Assembly (NCBI GenBank): GCA_031289625.1
Contig: JAITPB010000088.1
Span: 1 to 10,862 of the forward strand
Source: Clostridiales bacterium
Lineage (GTDB): Bacteria > Bacillota > Clostridia > Lachnospirales > WQUN01
Reading direction: 5' to 3'
Length of the DNA: 10,862 bases
Below, in pieces: positions 1 through 6,826 of this stretch; position 1 is the first letter of the stretch; each line of letters starts with the position of its first letter. The notes beneath the pieces are model-generated. The model had not been told where the DNA came from and ran no database searches. It worked only from the letters and a program-made list of their open reading frames with translations. Position numbers and translations under genes: made by a program.

Positions 1-1
1 T

Positions 2-259
2 TATGACTGTGTGCAAAACTACTATGATAATCAGTTCCCAGGCGGTCAAGACTTGGTATTTTCCGCGGACAACAACGGCGTCGGGCTGGCGATGGACACC
101 GCGAAATTTGACGCGTTCACGCCAGCGGATTATGAAGCCATTTTCGCCAAACTAGTGGATAAATCCGTCTCTATCATCCGGGATGTGGACGATACGGGCG
201 CGCAAATAACGCTTTCCAGCCTGTCGCTGACAACGGTTGCTATATCGGAAATAGAATAA
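2..259 (+). CDS. Bmp-family nucleoside-binding lipoprotein, C-terminal fragment
   Basis: Only the last 85 codons are in the window; the gene starts upstream, so its signal peptide and lipobox cannot be seen. The reading frame is open from base 2. The visible part has the look of the Bmp/Med substrate-binding family (BmpA, PnrA, NupN): an FPGG segment, then DLVFSADNNGVGLAMD resembling the strand in which these proteins list the open ligand cleft, then an amphipathic stretch rich in D/E/K (YEAIFAKLVDKSVSI) typical of the last helix. Identification leans strongly on context: it sits immediately before a NupOPQ-type ATPase and two permeases, the standard gene order for purine nucleoside importers, in which this protein captures the nucleoside outside the membrane. 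A GTG at 11 is an internal codon, not a start. Family assignment is fairly sure; ligand (guanosine, inosine, adenosine or pyrimidine nucleosides) is inference. Confidence 0.75.
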   Translation, partial: YDCVQNYYDNQFPGGQDLVFSADNNGVGLAMDTAKFDAFTPADYEAIFAKLVDKSVSIIRDVDDTGAQITLSSLSLTTVAISEIE

Positions 260-272
260 ACAAAAAATGATT

Positions 273-385
273 CAAAAATAAAACCGCGCGGCTGCGCGCA
301 CGAACCGTGGGATAAAGCCCCACATCCACCTGTCCCTGGAGACGGCGGCTTTCGAGGGCGGGCTTTTATCCCGCGGTTTATTTTG
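273..385 (+). promoter_or_regulatory. Intercistronic stem-loop, possible attenuator or RNA-processing element
   Basis: The 144-base gap between the binding-protein gene and nupO holds a long inverted repeat. Bases 303-320 pair with 360-378 in an 18-bp stem with one G-T pair (308/373) and one bulged T (367), around a 39-base loop. The right arm is followed by TTTATTTTG. A second, outer pairing is also possible: 281-288 (AAACCGCG) is exactly complementary to 372-379, and flanking A-rich 275-279 pairs with 380-384; this competes with the base of the first stem. A small GC hairpin lies at 285-298. Similar structures between a highly expressed binding protein and its transporter subunits commonly act as partial terminators or as 3' stabilisers that keep the binding protein in excess. 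The structure is seen; the role is inferred. Confidence 0.6.
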
Positions 386-392
386 CTGATAT

Positions 393-397
393 GGGGG
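393..397 (+). promoter_or_regulatory. Ribosome binding site fixing the nupO start
   Basis: GGGGG lies 6 bases before ATG 404. The in-frame TTG at 383 would start inside the T-rich tail of the stem-loop and has no purine-rich site before it, so 404 is preferred. Confidence 0.6.
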
Positions 398-403
398 ATT
401 CGT

Positions 404-1954
404 ATGGACTATGTCATTGAAATGCTTGGCATTACCAAAAAATTTCCAGGTATCATCGCGAATGACAACATTTCCCTTCAATTAAGAAAAGGGGAAATAC
501 ACGCGCTGCTGGGTGAAAACGGCGCTGGCAAATCCACACTGATGAGCGTCCTGTTCGGCATGTATCAGCCGGACAGCGGCGTCATCAAAAAGAACAGCAA
601 AGAAGTATGCATAGACAGCCCCAGCGACGCCACCAGACTGGGAATTGGCATGGTCCATCAGCATTTTAAACTGGTGCATAATTTTACTGTTTTGGAAAAT
701 ATTATGTTGGGCGTGGAAATCACGCGGAACGGTTTTTTAAAGATGGACGACGCTCGGAAACAGGTTTTGGAAATTTCTCAGCGGTATGGGCTGGACATTG
801 AGCCGGACGCGCTCATTTCAGATATCACGGTCGGTATGCAGCAGCGGACTGAAATATTAAAGATGCTGTACCGCAAAAATGAAATTCTCATCTTTGACGA
901 ACCCACTGCTGTGCTGATCCCGCAGGAAATCAACGAACTGATGAACATTATGCAAGGTTTGGCCGCGGAAGGCAAATCCATTCTTTTTATCACGCATAAG
1001 TTAAACGAAATTAAAGCCGTGGCGAACCGCTGCACCGTGCTGCGCAAAGGCCGCTATATCGGTACGGTGGACGTGGCTTCCGTATCCAAAGAAGAACTCT
1101 CCGAAATGATGGTCGGCCGCAAAGTGAGCCTCACGGTGGATAAACCGGACAAAGCGCCCGGCGGCGTTATTTTCGAGGCGCGGGATCTGGTGGTCAAAAG
1201 CCGCCTCACCGGCAAAAATGTGGTCGATCACGTCAGCTTTCAGGTTCGGGAAGGCGAAATTGTTTGCATCGCCGGGATAGACGGCAACGGCCAGCGTGAA
1301 CTGGTGTACGCGCTGACAGGGCTGGCGCCGCCCGACACGGGCGTGATGATGCTGGACGGCGCGGATATCACGCGCGAGTCCATTCGCGGCCGCGATAAAC
1401 ACGGCATGGCGCACATTCCGGAAGACCGGCATAAGCACGGCCTGGTGCTGGAATACAACCTCGCGTACAACTTGGCGCTGCAAACTTATTTCAAGCCCAG
1501 GTTTCAAAAGAGAAGGTTTTTACGGTTTGACGCCATTTATCAATATGCCGCCGCACTGATCGAACGGTTCGACATCCGCAGCGGCCAGGGCGCGCGCACC
1601 ATTACCCGCAGCATGTCGGGCGGCAACCAGCAAAAAGCCATTCTCGCGCGGGAAATCGACCGCGATCCCAAGTTGCTGATCGCCGTCCAGCCCACCCGCG
1701 GCTTGGACGTCGGCGCCATTGAATATATCCATCAGCAGCTTGTGGAAGTCCGCGGCAGCAATAAAGCCGTTTTGCTGGTGTCGCTGGAACTGGATGAAGT
1801 CATGAATGTCAGTGACAGGATTTTGGTTATCTTTGAGGGGCGGCTCGTCGCGGAACTGAACCCCAAAGAAACGACGCAGCAGGATTTGGGCCTTTATATG
1901 GCCGGATCCAAAGGTAATTTGCCAGCGTTCTCAAAGGAGGAATCGTCCGCGTGA
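404..1954 (+). CDS. nupO: Nucleoside ABC importer, ATPase subunit with two nucleotide-binding domains
   Basis: A 516-residue cytoplasmic ATPase that powers the NupP/NupQ permeases. It has two fused nucleotide-binding domains, as in RbsA- and YufO/NupO-type sugar and nucleoside importers. Domain 1: Walker A GENGAGKST (37-45), Q-loop Q86, signature ITVGMQQR (141-148), Walker B ILIFDEP (161-167), switch H198. Domain 2: GIDGNGQ in place of a canonical Walker A (291-297), good signature MSGGNQQ (404-410), LLIAVQPTRGLDVGAIE (from 424) with Q429 in place of the catalytic Glu, and S460 where the switch His would be. The degenerate second site with the AVQPTRGLDVGA motif is usual for the nucleoside branch, so it is not decay. 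The domain 1 signature is less usual, with Thr142 where most relatives have Ser. Start chosen at ATG 404. The stop overlaps nupP by four bases, indicating coupling. Symbol follows B. subtilis nupNOPQ (guanosine uptake); the exact substrate is not shown by this sequence. Confidence 0.93.
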   Translation: MDYVIEMLGITKKFPGIIANDNISLQLRKGEIHALLGENGAGKSTLMSVLFGMYQPDSGVIKKNSKEVCIDSPSDATRLGIGMVHQHFKLVHNFTVLENIMLGVEITRNGFLKMDDARKQVLEISQRYGLDIEPDALISDITVGMQQRTEILKMLYRKNEILIFDEPTAVLIPQEINELMNIMQGLAAEGKSILFITHKLNEIKAVANRCTVLRKGRYIGTVDVASVSKEELSEMMVGRKVSLTVDKPDKAPGGVIFEARDLVVKSRLTGKNVVDHVSFQVREGEIVCIAGIDGNGQRELVYALTGLAPPDTGVMMLDGADITRESIRGRDKHGMAHIPEDRHKHGLVLEYNLAYNLALQTYFKPRFQKRRFLRFDAIYQYAAALIERFDIRSGQGARTITRSMSGGNQQKAILAREIDRDPKLLIAVQPTRGLDVGAIEYIHQQLVEVRGSNKAVLLVSLELDEVMNVSDRILVIFEGRLVAELNPKETTQQDLGLYMAGSKGNLPAFSKEESSA

Positions 1955-3057
1955 ACGGCAGGCTGAAACAGATCTTGAACCTGAACAATTCCGCCAGCGC
2001 GATTTCCTCACTGACGGCCATTCTTGTGGGTCTGCTGGCCGGATTCATCGTACTGCTTCTCAGCAATCCCTCACAGGCGCTCGGCGGGTTTGGCGCGATC
2101 TTGACCGGCGGCGTCAGCGATCGCAAAAATATGGGCCAGATGTTGTATTTCGCCACGCCCATCATCATGACAGGGCTTTCCGTGAGTTTTGCCAGCCGCA
2201 CGGGGCTGTTCAATATCGGCGCGTCCGGGCAATTTATCGCGGGCGCGTACTGCGCCGTGCTTGTGAGCGTCCGGGCGCCGTTTCTGCCCGGCCCTTCACG
2301 CTGGATGGCCGCGCTGCTCGCGGCTATGATCGCGGGCGCGCTTTGGGGGCTGATCCCCGGCGCTTTAAAAGCCTTTGGCAATGTGAACGAAGTCATTTCC
2401 TGCATCATGATGAATTATATTGGCATGTACCTGGTCAATTTTCTCATCACGCAAACGGTTTTTGATTCGCTCAAAAATCAATCCATGCGCGTTTCCGGCA
2501 ACGGCAACCTGCCGAAAATGGGGTTGGATTTGCTCTTTCGGGAAGGGAACAATGTCTCCAGTGCGAACTTCGGCATTGTGATCGCCATTTTGATGGCCAT
2601 TCTGCTCTGCATACTGCTGGAAAAAACGCAGTTTGGCTATGAGCTGAAAGCCTGCGGCTTTAACCAGGCCGCGGCCAAATACGCCGGTATCAACGAACGG
2701 CGCTCCATTATCTTATCCATGACCATTGCCGGCGCGATGGCCGGGCTGGGCGGTGCACTCCTCTATCTGGCGGGTTCCGGCAAAGGCATAGACGTGGTGG
2801 ACGTGCTGGCGGCCGAAGGCTTTAACGGTATCCCCGTGGCGCTTTTGGCGCTGAACAGCCCTGTCGGCGTTATTTTTTCCGGCTTGTTTATCGCGTATCT
2901 GACGGTCGGCGGCTTTAACATGCAATTATACAGCTTCGCGCCGCAGGTGATCGATATTATTATCGCCATCATTATTTATTTCAGCGCCTTTGCGCTTCTG
3001 CTCAAAAATTTGCTGCGGCAAAGAGCCTTGACCGGCCAGGAAGGAGAAAAATCATGA
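1951..3057 (+). CDS. nupP: Nucleoside ABC importer, permease subunit 1
   Basis: A 368-residue integral membrane protein of the branched-chain-type permease family (BPD_transp_2), one half of the nucleoside channel. Hydrophobic segments are visible at about 18-38, 66-81, 88-108, 118-138, 150-168, 207-223, 253-274, 294-318 and 330-352. Diagnostic motifs of the NupP branch are TGLFNIGASGQF (84-95; relatives usually have GAEGQ), NEVISCIMMNYIGMYL (146-161) and the cytoplasmic coupling-loop region GYELKACGFNQAAAKYAGI (229-247), which would contact the ATPase. The start is GTG 1951, giving a GTGA overlap with the end of nupO, preceded by AAAGGAGG at 1933-1940. It also overlaps nupQ by four bases (ATGA), so the three subunits are translated as a coupled set. 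Assignment as a nucleoside permease is strong from motifs and order; substrate range is inferred. Confidence 0.92.
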   Translation: MNGRLKQILNLNNSASAISSLTAILVGLLAGFIVLLLSNPSQALGGFGAILTGGVSDRKNMGQMLYFATPIIMTGLSVSFASRTGLFNIGASGQFIAGAYCAVLVSVRAPFLPGPSRWMAALLAAMIAGALWGLIPGALKAFGNVNEVISCIMMNYIGMYLVNFLITQTVFDSLKNQSMRVSGNGNLPKMGLDLLFREGNNVSSANFGIVIAILMAILLCILLEKTQFGYELKACGFNQAAAKYAGINERRSIILSMTIAGAMAGLGGALLYLAGSGKGIDVVDVLAAEGFNGIPVALLALNSPVGVIFSGLFIAYLTVGGFNMQLYSFAPQVIDIIIAIIIYFSAFALLLKNLLRQRALTGQEGEKS

Positions 3058-4058
3058 GCGTTGTTTATTTTTTGGTACAGCAAACCATGTTTTTTTCCAT
3101 CCCGCTTTTGATCGTGGCCTTAGGCGGCATGTTTTCGGAGCACAGCGGCGTCATCAATATCGCGCTGGAAGGCACGATGATTTTGGGCGCGTTTGCCGGC
3201 ATACTTTTTATCAACGCGTTTCAAAGCGCGGCGCTCGGGCAATCGCCCGAACAATTGTCGGGACCATTGTTCGGACAATTGTCCGGACAGCTTCTGCTTT
3301 TCCTCGCCATTCCAGTCGCCGCCGCGGCAGGCGCGCTCATTTCATTGACGCACGCCTACGCCTCCATTCACATGAAAGCGGATCAGGTCATCAGCGGAAC
3401 GGCGATCAATATGTTCGCGCCCGCGTTCGCCATTTATGTGGCCAGAATGCTCCGCACAGTTCAGCAGATTCCTTTTACCAACGAATTCCGCCTTGAGAGC
3501 GTGCCAGGCTTAGGCAGTATCCCGCTCATCGGGCCTTTATTCTTTCAGAACACATACATCACCACCTATATCGGTTTTTTGATTTTAATCGCCGCGCGGA
3601 TTGTACTGTATAAAACGCGCTTCGGGCTGAGGCTGCGCGCCTGCGGTGAACATCCGCAGTCGGCGGATTCCGTCGGGATCAACGTCTATCGTATGCGTTA
3701 CGCCGGCGTGATCCTGTCGGGAATGCTGGCGGGCATCGGAGGGCTGGTGTTCATCATCCCCACAAGCACCAATTTCAACGCTACGGTATCCGGCTATGGG
3801 TTCCTGGCTTTGGCAGTGCTGATTTTTGGGCAGTGGAAGCCGGGCCGGATTCTGGCCGCCGCGTTTTTCTTCGGGCTGCTCAAAGCGGTCGCCTCGTCCT
3901 ATTCCGGCGTCCCTCTCCTCAAAGGCATCCCGATTCCCAGCAATATCTATAAAATGATGCCCTACATAGTGACTCTGATTGTGCTGGCCTTCACTTCAAA
4001 ACATTCACAGGCCCCGAAAGCGGAAGGCATACCTTATGGCAAAGGCGGAAGAGAATAA
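3054..4058 (+). CDS. nupQ: Nucleoside ABC importer, permease subunit 2
   Basis: A 334-residue integral membrane partner of NupP. The N-terminal signature SGVINIALEGTMILGAF (31-47) is typical of NupQ proteins, as are the coupling-loop region FGLRLRACGEHPQSADSVGI (190-209), GLVFI (230-234) and LIFGQWKPGR (256-265). It starts at ATG 3054 inside the ATGA overlap with nupP, with AAGGAG at 3041-3046. Oddity: residues 63-78 read QSPE-QLSG-PLFG-QLSG, four copies of a four-residue unit encoded by 12-base repeats, inserted in the loop between the second and third hydrophobic segments, where relatives are expected to have a shorter, non-repetitive loop. The reading frame is intact and the insert is likely tolerated in an exposed loop. 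The gene ends one base before the likely udp start. Confidence 0.92.
   Translation: MSVVYFLVQQTMFFSIPLLIVALGGMFSEHSGVINIALEGTMILGAFAGILFINAFQSAALGQSPEQLSGPLFGQLSGQLLLFLAIPVAAAAGALISLTHAYASIHMKADQVISGTAINMFAPAFAIYVARMLRTVQQIPFTNEFRLESVPGLGSIPLIGPLFFQNTYITTYIGFLILIAARIVLYKTRFGLRLRACGEHPQSADSVGINVYRMRYAGVILSGMLAGIGGLVFIIPTSTNFNATVSGYGFLALAVLIFGQWKPGRILAAAFFFGLLKAVASSYSGVPLLKGIPIPSNIYKMMPYIVTLIVLAFTSKHSQAPKAEGIPYGKGGRE
3240..3287 (+). repeat. Four tandem 12-base palindromic units inside nupQ
   Basis: Units at 3240-3251, 3252-3263, 3264-3275 and 3276-3287 approximate CAATTGTCCGGA, itself CAATTG plus TCCGGA, both palindromes. Because of this the array also folds: 3247-3255 is perfectly complementary to 3266-3274, and 3272-3285 (CGGACAATTGTCCG) is a perfect palindrome. 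The units align with codons here. The first copy is the most diverged (9 of 12 bases matching the consensus). Confidence 0.85.
4045..4053 (+). promoter_or_regulatory. Ribosome binding site supporting the udp start at 4060
   Basis: GCGGAAGAG ends 6 bases before ATG 4060. An upstream in-frame ATG at 4036 also has a purine-rich stretch (GGAAGG near 4022-4027), but it would add residues absent from the family, which normally begins close to the YHIG motif. Confidence 0.5.
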
Positions 4059-4059
4059 A

Positions 4060-4848
4060 ATGGAAAAATTATATCACATTGGTTTTGACGACGGACACGG
4101 CGCGCAATATGCGCTGCTGCCGGGCGATCCGGGGCGGGTGGAACGCATTGCCTCTTATCTTAACAACCCGCGCTTTTACCATCAAAGCAGGGAATACACC
4201 GCCTGGCTGGGCGAATGTCCGGACATTTGTCCGGGCATTCGTCCGGATGAGACCGTGCTGGTGATGTCCACGGGCATGGGCGGGCCGTCCGCCGCGATCG
4301 CCATAGAGGAACTGTTTCAAACAGGCGTCCGGACTTTTATCCGCATCGGCACCTGCGGCGGCATGGCCCTCCCCGTGACAGGCGGCGATATCGTCATAGC
4401 AAACGCCGCTATCCGCATGGAAGGCACGACGAGGGAATACGTACCGATTGAGTTCCCTGCCGTCGCGGATCTGGACGTGACGAACGCCCTCGTGGAGGCG
4501 GCAAAAGAATGCGGCGCCCGCTGGCACGCCGGCGTTGTACACTGCAAAGACTCTTTTTACGGACAGCATCAACCGGGCCGGATGCCAATCGGCCCAGAAC
4601 TGACGCGCAAATGGGACGCGTGGATCAAAGCCGGATGCCTGGCTTCCGAAATGGAAAGCGCTGCACTGTATATTGCCGCGCAAGTTTTACGCGCGCGCGC
4701 GGGTTGTGTCCTGAGCGTCGTTTGGAACCAGGAACGCGCGAAACAGGGGCTGGATAACCCGCAGTCCCATGATCCCGGCGCGGCGATTGAAATCGCCGTG
4801 AAAGCGGTCGCAAAACTTATTGAACGGGATCGGAGCGAGGATTTATGA
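4060..4848 (+). CDS. udp: Nucleoside phosphorylase, uridine phosphorylase type
   Basis: A 262-residue cytosolic enzyme of the NP-I family; E. coli Udp is 253. It would split a nucleoside with phosphate into base plus (deoxy)ribose-1-phosphate. Visible motifs: His6 in YHIG (subunit-interface His), phosphate loop PGDPGR (21-26), Arg44 in SREYT, RTFIRIGTCGG (91-101) with Arg95 expected to bind phosphate, EFPAVAD (131-137) as in Udp, and ribose-binding EMES (197-200). The base-specificity region reads SFYGQHQPGRMP (165-176); Gln169 matches the uracil-contacting Gln of E. coli Udp, but the following Arg of that enzyme is not obviously present, so substrate preference is open. Residues 52-63 (ECPDICPGIRPD) are a loop enlarged by the 12-base repeat family. 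Start 4060 is preferred, one base after the nupQ stop; the stop overlaps deoB by ATGA. Regulation is presumably with the operon. Confidence 0.87.
   Translation: MEKLYHIGFDDGHGAQYALLPGDPGRVERIASYLNNPRFYHQSREYTAWLGECPDICPGIRPDETVLVMSTGMGGPSAAIAIEELFQTGVRTFIRIGTCGGMALPVTGGDIVIANAAIRMEGTTREYVPIEFPAVADLDVTNALVEAAKECGARWHAGVVHCKDSFYGQHQPGRMPIGPELTRKWDAWIKAGCLASEMESAALYIAAQVLRARAGCVLSVVWNQERAKQGLDNPQSHDPGAAIEIAVKAVAKLIERDRSEDL
4212..4247 (+). repeat. Three tandem 12-base palindromic units inside udp
   Basis: Units at 4212-4223, 4224-4235 and 4236-4247 approximate CATTTGTCCGGA and are clearly related to the nupQ array. 4214-4227 (AATGTCCGGACATT) is a perfect palindrome, and 4213-4223 pairs with 4230-4240 with one G-T mismatch. 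Unlike in nupQ, the units are offset by one base from the codons, giving a quite different peptide (CP-DI-CP-GI-RP). Confidence 0.82.
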
Positions 4849-6035
4849 CAGGATCAAAACGCTGTATTGTGATTGTGCTGGACAGCGTTGGCATTGGAGA
4901 ACTGCCGGACGCGGCTGAATACGGAGACGCCGGCAGCAATACCCTTCTTAACATCAAAAAGGCGTGCCCCGATATGCGTTTGAAAAACTTGAACGCTTTG
5001 GGCCTTTCCAACATCAGCGGCGCGGCGGCGCTGGCAGAGGAACCCGTTCTTTTTCCCACGGGATCTTTTGGCAAACTGGCGGAACGTTCCAAAGGAAAAG
5101 ACACGACGACAGGCCATTGGGAAATCGCGGGCGTCCTCATTGAAAAGGCGCTGCCGCTCTATCCGGACGGTTTTCCCCGCCATTTGCTTTCTCTGTTTGA
5201 AACAAAGATCGGTCGAAAGACATTGGGCAACGAAGCGGCCTCCGGCACGGAGATCATCGAGCGCCTGGGCGATGAACACGTCCGGACTGGCTCTCCCATT
5301 GTCTACACATCGGCGGACAGCGTGTTTCAAATCGCTATGCATGAGTCCGTGATTCCTGTGAAAGAACAGTATCGGATCTGTCAAACCGCACGGGAAATAT
5401 TGACAGGCGATCACGCGGTGGCCCGTGTGATTGCCCGCCCGTTTGAAGGCGTTTCCGGCCAATACAAGCGAACGGCGAACCGCCGGGATTTTTCTCTGCC
5501 GCCTATCCAGACGACGATTCTGGACTGCATTCAGAAAGCGGGGCTTCCCGTGGCGGCCGTGGGAAAGATTGAAGATATTTTCGCGGGCCGCGGCGTTACC
5601 CAATCCATTCATATTAACGGCGATATGGATGGCGTCGATAAAACATTAGGCTATCTAGACACGGTAGGAGGCGGTTTGATTTTTACCAATTTGGTAGATT
5701 TTGACACGATGTACGGTCATCGGAACGACGCGCGGGGCTACGCGGACGCCCTGATCGCTTTTGACAGGAGAATCCCGGAAATTTTGGCGAGGCTGAGGCC
5801 GGAAGACGTTCTGTTTATCACGGCGGATCATGGCTGCGACCCCACCACGCCCAGCACGGATCATTCGCGGGAATACATCCCGCTGCTGGTTTACGGTCAG
5901 CCCGTAAAGCCTGGGGTAAATCTGCGCGTCCGGGAATCTTTCGCGGACATTGGCGCGACAGTGCTGGCGATTTTGGGCGTAGACGGCAAAATTCACGGCC
6001 AGAGTTTTTGGCGGGAGATTGCCGCCGCCGTTTGA
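4845..6035 (+). CDS. deoB: Phosphopentomutase
   Basis: A 396-residue cytosolic, manganese-dependent enzyme of the alkaline phosphatase superfamily that interconverts (deoxy)ribose-1-phosphate and the 5-phosphate, linking the phosphorylases on either side to central metabolism. Visible active-site elements: LDSVGIGELPDA (12-23) with metal ligand Asp13, KDTTTGHWE (85-93) carrying the phosphorylated Thr, VDFDTMYGHRND (284-295) with ligands Asp287 and His292, TADHGCDPTTPSTDHSRE (326-343) with Asp328, His329 and His340. All expected ligands are present and the length is normal for DeoB (about 390). The start is ATG 4845 in an ATGA overlap with udp; GGAGCGAGG at 4832-4840 is the ribosome binding site. 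Assignment is secure. Confidence 0.97.
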   Translation: MTGSKRCIVIVLDSVGIGELPDAAEYGDAGSNTLLNIKKACPDMRLKNLNALGLSNISGAAALAEEPVLFPTGSFGKLAERSKGKDTTTGHWEIAGVLIEKALPLYPDGFPRHLLSLFETKIGRKTLGNEAASGTEIIERLGDEHVRTGSPIVYTSADSVFQIAMHESVIPVKEQYRICQTAREILTGDHAVARVIARPFEGVSGQYKRTANRRDFSLPPIQTTILDCIQKAGLPVAAVGKIEDIFAGRGVTQSIHINGDMDGVDKTLGYLDTVGGGLIFTNLVDFDTMYGHRNDARGYADALIAFDRRIPEILARLRPEDVLFITADHGCDPTTPSTDHSREYIPLLVYGQPVKPGVNLRVRESFADIGATVLAILGVDGKIHGQSFWREIAAAV

Positions 6036-6042
6036 TTATTTT

Positions 6043-6064
6043 GGATTTGCATGGGATTTGCATT
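6043..6064 (+). repeat. Two tandem 11-base repeats before deoD
   Basis: GGATTTGCATG (6043-6053) is followed directly by GGATTTGCATT (6054-6064), ten of eleven bases identical. It sits in the 53-base deoB-deoD gap, just upstream of the ribosome binding site. An 11-base period is about one helical turn, so two protein contacts would fall on the same face of DNA; no known operator was recognised. Confidence 0.55.
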
Positions 6065-6072
6065 TTATCAAC

Positions 6073-6080
6073 AAAGGAGA
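6073..6080 (+). promoter_or_regulatory. Ribosome binding site fixing the deoD start
   Basis: AAAGGAGA lies 8 bases before ATG 6089. This decides against the longer reading from 6008, which would lie inside the end of deoB and add residues not found in DeoD proteins. Confidence 0.8.
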
Positions 6081-6088
6081 AAACGATT

Positions 6089-6802
6089 ATGACTCCAACA
6101 CCACATAACGCGGCGCAAAAAGGCGATATCGCGGAAACCGTGCTGATGTCGGGCGATCCGCTGCGCGCGAAACTGATCGCGGAGCGCTATCTGCAAGACG
6201 CCGTTCAATACAACGATATTCGTGGCATGTTTGGTTTTACCGGTTTGTACAAAGGCAAACGGGTCTCCGTACAGGGGCACGGTATGGGGATGCCGTCTTT
6301 GGGCATTTACGTGCATGAACTGTTTTATTTTTATGATGTCAAAAATATTATTCGCGTTGGCACAGCCGGATCTATTTCACCGGATTTAAAAGTCAAGGAC
6401 ATTGTCATCGCGCAGGGTGCTTGCACAGATTCCAACTACGCCTCGCAATTTGACCTGCCCGGCACATACGCGCCCATCGCCAGCTTTACGCTGCTGGAAA
6501 CCGCCGCCGCACAGGCGCGGCAGCTGGGCCTCCGCTTTGCTGTGGGCAATGTTTTAGCCTCCGATCATTTTTACGGCGAGGAACCCAGCCTGATGAAAAA
6601 GTGGCGGGACATGAGCGTACTGGCTGTGGAAATGGAAAGCGCCGCCCTGTATATGATCGCGGCTCAGGCGGGCAAAAACGCGCTGTGTATCCTCACGATT
6701 TCCGATGAGATTTTCACGGGCGCGCAGGCAACGGTTTTGGAACGGCAGAACGCCTTTACCGGCATGATGGAGATAGCGCTGGAGACTGCGCTGCAGATAT
6801 AA
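6089..6802 (+). CDS. deoD: Purine nucleoside phosphorylase, DeoD type
   Basis: A 237-residue NP-I family enzyme of the bacterial hexameric high-molecular-mass type, splitting purine (deoxy)nucleosides with phosphate. E. coli DeoD is 239 residues. Seen in order: TPHN near the start with His6 (E. coli DeoD begins ATPHINA), phosphate loop SGDPLRAK (21-28), Arg45 in DIRGM, IIRVGTAGS (87-95) with Arg89, SDHFYG (158-163), ribose-binding EMES (181-184), and the catalytic pair Asp206 (TISDEIF) and Arg219 (LERQ), matching Asp204 and Arg217 of the E. coli enzyme, which accepts both 6-amino and 6-oxo purines. Retention of this Asp predicts adenosine use. It follows deoB by 53 bases, so is probably in the same transcript, with its own strong ribosome binding site. 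Confidence 0.96.
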   Translation: MTPTPHNAAQKGDIAETVLMSGDPLRAKLIAERYLQDAVQYNDIRGMFGFTGLYKGKRVSVQGHGMGMPSLGIYVHELFYFYDVKNIIRVGTAGSISPDLKVKDIVIAQGACTDSNYASQFDLPGTYAPIASFTLLETAAAQARQLGLRFAVGNVLASDHFYGEEPSLMKKWRDMSVLAVEMESAALYMIAAQAGKNALCILTISDEIFTGAQATVLERQNAFTGMMEIALETALQI

Positions 6803-6826
6803 CAGTGACATAAAGGGGTAGACATC

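Noticed and set aside
291..297. Nothing to do with bases: residues 291-297 of NupO, apparent broken Walker A as a sign of a pseudogene
   Set aside because: GNGQ and AVQP are the normal degenerate second site of nucleoside-type fused ATPases, so the gene is intact.
260..403. Purine riboswitch before the transporter genes
   Set aside because: The gap lacks the conserved loop and junction bases of the purine class, and it lies between two genes of one operon rather than before the first.
1827..2408. 193-codon minus-strand open frame over the nupO-nupP junction
   Set aside because: Both strands cannot plausibly code here; the plus strand carries conserved ATPase and permease motifs and the antisense product resembles no family.
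3240..3287. CRISPR-like array in nupQ
   Set aside because: Units are directly tandem with no spacers, only 12 bases long, and in-frame within a conserved permease gene.
3979..4059. Longer N-terminus for udp
   Set aside because: It would overlap nupQ by 80 bases and add residues before the YHIG motif that the family does not have; ATG 4060 has a suitable ribosome binding site.
4069..4683. 204-codon open frame on the minus strand across udp
   Set aside because: It lies wholly inside a well-identified gene, has an Arg/His/Ala-rich composition typical of an antisense shadow in GC-rich DNA, and shows no recognisable motif.
4854..5612. 252-codon minus-strand open frame across deoB
   Set aside because: Shadow of a gene with all phosphopentomutase active-site residues in place.
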